Program-made: the position numbers and the translations under genes
In this document: one piece after another, positions 6,756-10,616 of the stretch
Position numbering within the stretch: the stretch's first letter is position 1
How the letters are laid out: each line of letters opens with the position of its first letter
Assembly (NCBI GenBank): GCA_003133425.1
Contig: PKXI01000178.1
Span: 1-10,616 of the forward strand
Origin: Acidobacteriaceae bacterium
Lineage (GTDB): Bacteria; Acidobacteriota; Terriglobia; Terriglobales; Acidobacteriaceae
Reading direction: 5' to 3'
DNA length: 10,616 nt
The notes under the pieces: generated by a model
Told to the model about the DNA's origin: nothing
The model's input: only the letters and a program-made list of their open reading frames with translations
Database searches by the model: none

Positions 6756-6869
6756 TTTGGCGGGGGTGGCGGGCGAGGCGAATGGAATGGAGACATACCG
6801 GCTGAATCTGCGTGGCGAGGCGCCGGGTTGTGCCTTCGAAAACGGTCACCGGCTGTGTTAAAAACACGT

Positions 6870-6875
6870 TACAAT
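6870..6875 (+). promoter_or_regulatory. Possible -10 box (TACAAT) of the 41-residue gene
   Basis: TACAAT matches the -10 consensus in five of six bases and lies 6 nt before the ATG at 6882. No convincing -35 is visible. A small inverted repeat, GTGTT-AAA-AACAC, lies just before it at 6855-6867 and could be an operator or coincidence. Confidence 0.3.
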
Positions 6876-6881
6876 TGGAGT

Positions 6882-7007
6882 ATGGCCCTGGCGATTTTTG
6901 CAATGCGCGTGCTTGAAATAATGTTTTTCGTCGGCCTTGCGGGATCGGCCGTGGTGGTTCTCATCAGCTTTGTTGAAGATGGTAAAGAGTTGTTCGGGAA
7001 GGACTAA
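6882..7007 (+). CDS. 41-residue single-span membrane protein, unknown function
   Basis: The protein starts MALAIFAMRVLEIMFFVGLA, continues GSAVVVLISFVEDG and ends KELFGKD. It has one hydrophobic span (about residues 10-30) and a charged C-terminus, so it should be a small inner-membrane protein. I do not know a named family, although similar tiny proteins seem familiar from Acidobacteriota genomes. The frame stays open far upstream, but that part overlaps the lnt start on the other strand and looks non-coding. The ATG at 6882 directly follows GGAGT, too close for a normal Shine-Dalgarno, while TACAAT at 6870-6875 would put the transcript start at or near the A of the ATG. It may therefore be leaderless. 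It stands alone between lnt (divergent) and the permease gene. Confidence 0.6.
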   Translation: MALAIFAMRVLEIMFFVGLAGSAVVVLISFVEDGKELFGKD

Positions 7008-7050
7008 GGCGGGAAGTTTCTGGAAGCGGTTGAGCCCAAGTCCAGATTAA

Positions 7051-7079
7051 TTGACACTGCTTTAATTTGGACATAAACT
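7051..7079 (+). promoter_or_regulatory. Sigma-70-like promoter of the APC permease gene
   Basis: A perfect -35 box TTGACA (7051-7056) is followed, after 17 bp, by TAAACT (7074-7079, four of six bases of TATAAT). Initiation near 7086 would give a leader of about 65 nt before the ATG at 7151. The position between the end of the 41-residue gene and the permease fits an independent promoter. Confidence 0.6.
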
Positions 7080-7150
7080 CAGCCCAGGGCGGGTGGCGAA
7101 TACGCCCTCTCGAGTCCAGAGCACCGGTTTCAAGCGACGGCAACCTAACG

Positions 7151-9517
7151 ATGGCATCTACCCGAACGACCGTAGCCCCTCCGTCCAACCGCGTCCGGCT
7201 CATCGTGGCATCCTCTGTGATGCTCACGTTTATCTCCTTTTGGCGCGCAGCCGCCATAGTTCTTTGCGATCTTGGCTCATCGGCCTTCTATGCGGGGGGC
7301 ATCGCCGAGCAGGCGGTGGGCGCAGCCGCGCCCTGGTTCATTCTCGGCATCATGCTGTTCAGCTTTGCGGTGCGGGCGGTCTACGTCGAAAGCTGTTCGA
7401 TGTTCACCCGCGGCGGCGTTTACCGCGTAGTGAAGGAGGCCCTCGGAGGCACCTTTGCCAAGCTCAGCGTTTCGGCGCTGATGTTCGACTACATTCTCAC
7501 CGGACCAATCTCCGGCGTATCAGCCGGGCAATATATTACAGGCTTGATGAACGAGCTGCTGACGGTTGCGGCCAGTAGCAACTGGCTGCCTCCAGCCCTG
7601 ATGGACGCGCATCATCACCCTTCCATCCAGTTCGACATGAACTACACCTCGGCGGTGTTCGCGGCCGCGGTCACCATCTACTACTGGTGGCAGAACATCA
7701 AGGGCATCGAGGAGTCGAGTGGCAAGGCTCTGCGCGTCATGGAAATCACCACGGTAATGGTGGTGATTCTCCTGATCTGGGGTGTTTTCTCAGTATTTAT
7801 GCGGGGCGTTCACCTGCCTCCGCCACCCACTGTATCGAACCTGAAGTTCAGCACCGATGCACTGGGCTTTCTGAAGGGAACGAAGCTGGTTCCGCTCCTG
7901 GGCCTTTTTGGCATTCTCATGGCCTTCGGCCATTCGGTCCTGGCCATGAGCGGCGAAGAGACCCTGGCGCAGGTCAATCGAGAGATTCAACACCCCAAGC
8001 TGAAGAACCTGAAGCGAGCGGCGATTATCATCGCCATCTATAGTCTGATTTTTACCGGCGGCGCCACGCTGCTGGCCTCAATGCTGATTCCCAACTGGGA
8101 GCGGACGCACATTTACCAGGACAATCTGATCGCCGGACTCGCCATGTACATGGTCGGTCCCTTGTTCTGGCGCATCGCCTTCCGCATCTTCGTCGTTCTG
8201 GTCGGCTTCCTCATCCTCTCCGGAGCCATCAACACCTCCATGATCGGCTCCACCGGCGTGCTCATGCGCGTCGCAGAAGACGGCGTGCTCACTGACTGGT
8301 TCCGCAAGCCACACGCCCGCTTCGGCACCAGCTACCGCATCATCAATCTGGTCTTCATCCTCCAGATGACCACCATCATCGTCACCAGGGGCAATGTCAT
8401 TACCCTTGGCGAGGCTTATGCCTTTGGCGTCATCTGGTCGTTCACCTTCAACAGCCTGGCGATTTTGGTACTGCGCTGGAAGTACCATGGCGAACGCGGC
8501 TGGAAGGTGCCTCCCAACATCCGCATCGGCAAGACTGAGATTCCCGTCGGACTGGTTTCTGTCTTCCTGGTGCTGCTGTCCGTAGCCGTCGTCAACCTCT
8601 TCACCAAGTCCATTGCCACCGTCAGCGGCATCATTTTTGCCGCCGCGTTCTTCATCATCTTCAGCGTCTCCGAGCGCGTGAACCTGCGCAAACACGCCCT
8701 CACCGCCCGGCAGATGAAGGATCACTTCCAGCTCGAACACCAGGACACGGTCAACCGCGAGTCGGCGCAGATTCGGCCGGGCGGGATTATGGTGTCCATG
8801 CGCGATGTGGCCAACCCGGTGGCGTTGAAGTGGATTCTGGGGCGCACCAACACGGATGAACGAGACGTGGTGGTGATTAGTGTGCGCATGATGGGCGTGG
8901 GCGGGCCGGAATATCTGAGCGCCGAGCAACAGAGCTTCAGCGAGCACGAGCAGATGCTTTTCACTAAAGCCGTCTCAGTGGCTGAGAGCTTTGGCAAGAA
9001 GGTTTCGCTGCTGGTGGTTCCGGCTGGCGATGTCTTTGCCGCCCTGGCGCAGGCCTCAAACTCACTGGAGGTGGATTCGGTGATCTCCGGAGCCTCCAGT
9101 TCGATGACCCCTGAAGATCAGGCATTCCACATGGGGCAGGCCTGGGAAGCGCTGCCAGATCCGAAGCGCCAGTTCAACTTCTACGTCATAAGTACCAACG
9201 GCGACACCAAGGTGTTTTACATTGGGCCGCACGCGCCGGCTCTGAGCCCGGACGATGTGCAACTGGTACACAGGCTGTGGCTGAACATGCGCCGCGATCC
9301 TTCAGTGCCGGACCTGCATCACAGCGACATCATCACTTATGCATTGACGCGCCTGGCCGGCCAGTACGCCCGCGAAAAGATGGAGATTTTGCGCGACTTG
9401 CGCAACGTTCGCGCCACCGCGGCTTCCGACGCGCCGCGTATTGCCGTTCCGAAACCGCCGGATGACAGCGGGAGCCAACCTCCGCCGCGTGCGATCAAGC
9501 AGACGCGCGATCAGTAA
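7151..9517 (+). CDS. APC-superfamily permease with C-terminal USP-like domain
   Basis: This is a secondary transporter of the amino acid-polyamine-organocation type, 788 residues from the chosen start. About twelve membrane spans fill residues 15-510. The TM1 region has DLGSSAFYAGGI, where APC proteins have their unwound glycine-rich helix, and the TM6 end has the family-like AMSGEETLAQVNREI (about 265-279). From about 545 to 760 comes a soluble alpha/beta domain with strands such as DVVVISVRMMG, KKVSLLVVPAGD and FNFYVIS, resembling a universal stress protein fold. Its glycine loop (SGASSSMTPEDQ) is degenerate, so ATP binding is uncertain. The tail is proline-rich. Substrate cannot be told. 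A TTG at 7067 also opens the frame but lies inside the promoter at 7051-7079, so I use the ATG at 7151. No strong ribosome site precedes it. Confidence 0.85.
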   Translation: MASTRTTVAPPSNRVRLIVASSVMLTFISFWRAAAIVLCDLGSSAFYAGGIAEQAVGAAAPWFILGIMLFSFAVRAVYVESCSMFTRGGVYRVVKEALGGTFAKLSVSALMFDYILTGPISGVSAGQYITGLMNELLTVAASSNWLPPALMDAHHHPSIQFDMNYTSAVFAAAVTIYYWWQNIKGIEESSGKALRVMEITTVMVVILLIWGVFSVFMRGVHLPPPPTVSNLKFSTDALGFLKGTKLVPLLGLFGILMAFGHSVLAMSGEETLAQVNREIQHPKLKNLKRAAIIIAIYSLIFTGGATLLASMLIPNWERTHIYQDNLIAGLAMYMVGPLFWRIAFRIFVVLVGFLILSGAINTSMIGSTGVLMRVAEDGVLTDWFRKPHARFGTSYRIINLVFILQMTTIIVTRGNVITLGEAYAFGVIWSFTFNSLAILVLRWKYHGERGWKVPPNIRIGKTEIPVGLVSVFLVLLSVAVVNLFTKSIATVSGIIFAAAFFIIFSVSERVNLRKHALTARQMKDHFQLEHQDTVNRESAQIRPGGIMVSMRDVANPVALKWILGRTNTDERDVVVISVRMMGVGGPEYLSAEQQSFSEHEQMLFTKAVSVAESFGKKVSLLVVPAGDVFAALAQASNSLEVDSVISGASSSMTPEDQAFHMGQAWEALPDPKRQFNFYVISTNGDTKVFYIGPHAPALSPDDVQLVHRLWLNMRRDPSVPDLHHSDIITYALTRLAGQYAREKMEILRDLRNVRATAASDAPRIAVPKPPDDSGSQPPPRAIKQTRDQ

Positions 9518-9520
9518 GAA

Positions 9521-9539
9521 CTCTCCAGCGGTGGGAGAG
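9521..9539 (+). repeat. Hairpin just after the permease stop
   Basis: CTCTCC at 9521-9526 pairs with GGAGAG at 9534-9539 around a 7-nt loop, 3 nt past the permease stop codon. It could help end or protect the permease transcript. No T-run follows, so it is not a classical intrinsic terminator. Confidence 0.4.
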
Positions 9540-9560
9540 ATCCCGCAGGGGCTAAAGCCC
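9540..9560. repeat. GGGGCTAAAGCCC-type palindrome, copy 1
   Basis: The segment contains the 12-bp palindrome GGGCT-AA-AGCCC (9549-9560). With its left flank it matches 10547-10567 in 20 of 21 positions, in the same orientation. This motif type recurs in intergenic regions of Acidobacteriota as I recall them. Confidence 0.75.
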
Positions 9561-9580
9561 ATATCTTTATTGGGGTCTCC

Positions 9581-9606
9581 GGGGCTAAAGCCCGCGGCGA
9601 TTTTGC
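9581..9606. repeat. GGGGCTAAAGCCC-type palindrome, copy 2, with ATTTTGC
   Basis: GGGGCTAAAGCCC (9581-9593) is repeated 33 bp after copy 1. It is followed by a 6-nt spacer and ATTTTGC (9600-9606). The copy at 10555-10567 has the same 6-nt spacer and the same ATTTTGC, which shows a composite repeat. Confidence 0.7.
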
Positions 9607-9615
9607 TGCCTTTAC

Positions 9616-9635
9616 GCGGGGGTTGAAACCCCCGC
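9616..9635. repeat. Perfect 9-bp palindrome GCGGGGGTT-GA-AACCCCCGC
   Basis: The inverted repeat has 9-bp arms and a GA centre. It begins 9 nt after the ATTTTGC element. It could form a strong bidirectional hairpin in the convergent spacer between the permease and hydrolase genes. Confidence 0.8.
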
Positions 9636-9657
9636 CTCCCTCCGGAAGGAATCCTGC

Positions 9658-9677
9658 GGCACGACTGAAGTCGTGCC
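9658..9677. repeat. Perfect 9-bp palindrome GGCACGACT-GA-AGTCGTGCC
   Basis: The inverted repeat has 9-bp arms and a GA centre. Its left arm with two extra bases (GCGGCACGACT, 9656-9666) recurs exactly at 10588-10598, where the right arm is missing. Confidence 0.8.
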
Positions 9678-9744
9678 CTGTTACAAAGCCTGTGCATGCT
9701 TCCACGATGAGCTATTCCACGTTCATTCGGATGATGCGCGCGGT

Positions 9745-10455
9745 TCAGGCTGAGTACTCTTCGCCGGGCGACCAATCTAATACCTTAACGGCGGGATCGA
9801 CCAACGCTGCTAGTTGCTGCGGGGTGCCCGTCAGGGGCGGGAATGTGCCGAAGTGCAAAGGCAGAACGACTTGCGGAGCTAGAAACTTGACTGCGACTGC
9901 AGCTTCGTTTGGCCCCATGGTGTAATGGCCTCCGATGGGAAGCATGGCTACGCTGGGCTGATACAACTCGCGAATGAGTTTCATATCTCCGAAGACCGCT
10001 GTATCTCCCGCATGGTAGAGTACGGGGCCGCCGGCGATCGTCAATACAAAGCCTGCAGCGACGCCTACGTAGTGTGTTCCTTTTTCATCCTGCGCTGCCG
10101 CTGAATGTTTAGCTTCGACCATGGTGGCCGCTACGTCATCCAATTGCACGGTGCCGCCCAGGTTCATCCCGATGGTGTTTTCAACTCCCTTGCCACCGAC
10201 AAAGGCTGCGAGCTCATAGATCGCCACCACGGTTGAGCCGTGTTTGATGGCCACGGGCGCTGCGTCGGAAATGTGGTCTCCATGGCCGTGCGTGAGCAGG
10301 ATGTAATGAATCTTCGACGGCAGAACGAAGGCCTTTGGATATTTGGGATTCTGGGCTATGAACGGATCGATCAGGATATTTGTGCCTGCTGCGGTCTGGA
10401 CGAGAACGGTCGCGTGGCCGAGCCAGGTGATGCGCGTTTTCTTTGAGGCAGTCAT
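9745..10455 (-). CDS. UPF0173/UlaG-type metal-dependent hydrolase
   Basis: This is a metallo-beta-lactamase-fold hydrolase of the UPF0173 (YtkL/UlaG-like) family, 236 residues, full length for the family. Metal ligands are visible: the H-x-H-x-D-H motif H56-G-H58-G-D60-H61 in LLTHGHGDHISD, plus H117 (EAKHS), D151 (YHAGDTAVFGD) and H201 (LPLHFGT); H14 is in the N-terminal TWLGHATVLV. No signal peptide is seen, so it is probably cytoplasmic. Natural substrates of UPF0173 proteins are mostly unknown; UlaG itself is a lactonase. The frame is open upstream to 10548, but a good Shine-Dalgarno (GGAGGAACC directly before the ATG) and the family N-terminus fix the start at 10455. It is convergent with the permease. 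Confidence 0.9.
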   Translation of the reverse strand: MTASKKTRITWLGHATVLVQTAAGTNILIDPFIAQNPKYPKAFVLPSKIHYILLTHGHGDHISDAAPVAIKHGSTVVAIYELAAFVGGKGVENTIGMNLGGTVQLDDVAATMVEAKHSAAAQDEKGTHYVGVAAGFVLTIAGGPVLYHAGDTAVFGDMKLIRELYQPSVAMLPIGGHYTMGPNEAAVAVKFLAPQVVLPLHFGTFPPLTGTPQQLAALVDPAVKVLDWSPGEEYSA

Positions 10456-10460
10456 GGTTC

Positions 10461-10465
10461 CTCCA
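10461..10465 (-). promoter_or_regulatory. Ribosome binding site GGAGG fixing the hydrolase start
   Basis: On the minus strand GGAGG lies 5 nt before the ATG at 10455. It is the clearest Shine-Dalgarno in the window and decides against the longer reading frame that opens at 10548. Confidence 0.75.
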
Positions 10466-10546
10466 TGGGGGTGCGAGCGTACTTCAGTTGTAATTGATTC
10501 CTGTGGTCGAATAAAGGACCGAAAACCGAGCAAGAGTCCGAAAAGC

Positions 10547-10598
10547 ATCCCTCAGGGGCTAAAGCCCTCCATCATTTTGCAGCACTTGCGGCACGACT
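10547..10598. repeat. Composite palindromic module, second location, right arm lost
   Basis: It comprises GGGGCTAAAGCCC (10555-10567), a 6-nt spacer, ATTTTGC (10574-10580), then 9 nt up to GGCACGACT (10590-10598). The order and spacers equal those at 9581-9624. After GGCACGACT the sequence turns to ATAGATCC instead of the expected GA plus complementary arm, so the last hairpin is broken. It lies upstream of the hydrolase gene. Confidence 0.65.
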
Positions 10599-10616
10599 AT
10601 AGATCCGGCAAATAAA

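Noticed and set aside
8078..8947. Minus-strand open frame inside the permease gene
   Set aside because: It has a His/Asp/Glu-rich composition mirroring membrane-span codons of the permease; it is a shadow.
9540..9677. CRISPR-like array in the palindrome cluster
   Set aside because: Repeats are unequal palindromes, spacers are irregular, and no cas genes are near.
9616..9677. Classical intrinsic terminators for the convergent genes
   Set aside because: The hairpins are strong, but no U-run follows on either strand; kept as repeats only.
10456..10548. N-terminal extension of the hydrolase
   Set aside because: A strong GGAGG sits before the ATG at 10455, and the family N-terminus begins there.

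Overview
The window looks like a chromosomal segment of an Acidobacteriota (Terriglobia-type) bacterium. The basis is moderately high GC, the gene content (a DsbD/ScsB-like reductase, Lnt, an APC permease with a long soluble tail), and intergenic palindromes of the GGGGCTAAAGCCC and GGCACGACT-GA-AGTCGTGCC type, which I associate with that phylum. This assignment rests on recognition, not on a search.

Layout from left to right. (1) 1-362 is the left end of an IS3-family insertion sequence transcribed leftwards. It holds a complete orfA and only the first two codons of orfB. The probable IS terminus at 362 touches a short chromosomal repeat that recurs 94 bp away. (2) 544-2625 (minus) encodes a DsbD/ScsB-like transmembrane thiol:disulfide interchange protein. 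(3) 2783-3266 (plus) is an overlapping pair of small DUF4160 and DUF2442 proteins. (4) 3281-3721 (minus) is a YccU-type CoA-binding protein. (5) 3846-6735 (minus) is the pair lnt-prfB: apolipoprotein N-acyltransferase followed, after 9 nt, by peptide-chain release factor 2. The prfB gene carries the classical autoregulatory +1 frameshift (CTT TGA C), so it begins at 5028 and not at the in-frame ATG at 5000. It also has a glycine/proline-rich in-frame insertion near its N-terminus. (6) 6882-7007 (plus) is a 41-residue single-span membrane protein. (7) 7151-9517 (plus) is a 12-span APC-superfamily permease with a C-terminal universal-stress-protein-like domain, preceded by a good sigma-70-like promoter. 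(8) 9518-9744 is a non-coding convergent spacer packed with palindromes. (9) 9745-10455 (minus) is a UPF0173/UlaG-type metallo-beta-lactamase-fold hydrolase. (10) 10456-10616 holds its upstream region and a second copy of the palindromic module.

Most genes are housekeeping or envelope functions: periplasmic disulfide reduction, lipoprotein maturation, translation termination and transport. The unusual content lies in the recoding sites, the RF2 insertion, and the non-coding palindromes. The palindromes share a small T-purine-purine-A centre and fixed spacers while their stems differ. I found no CRISPR array, tRNA, rRNA, phage cluster or recognisable defence system.
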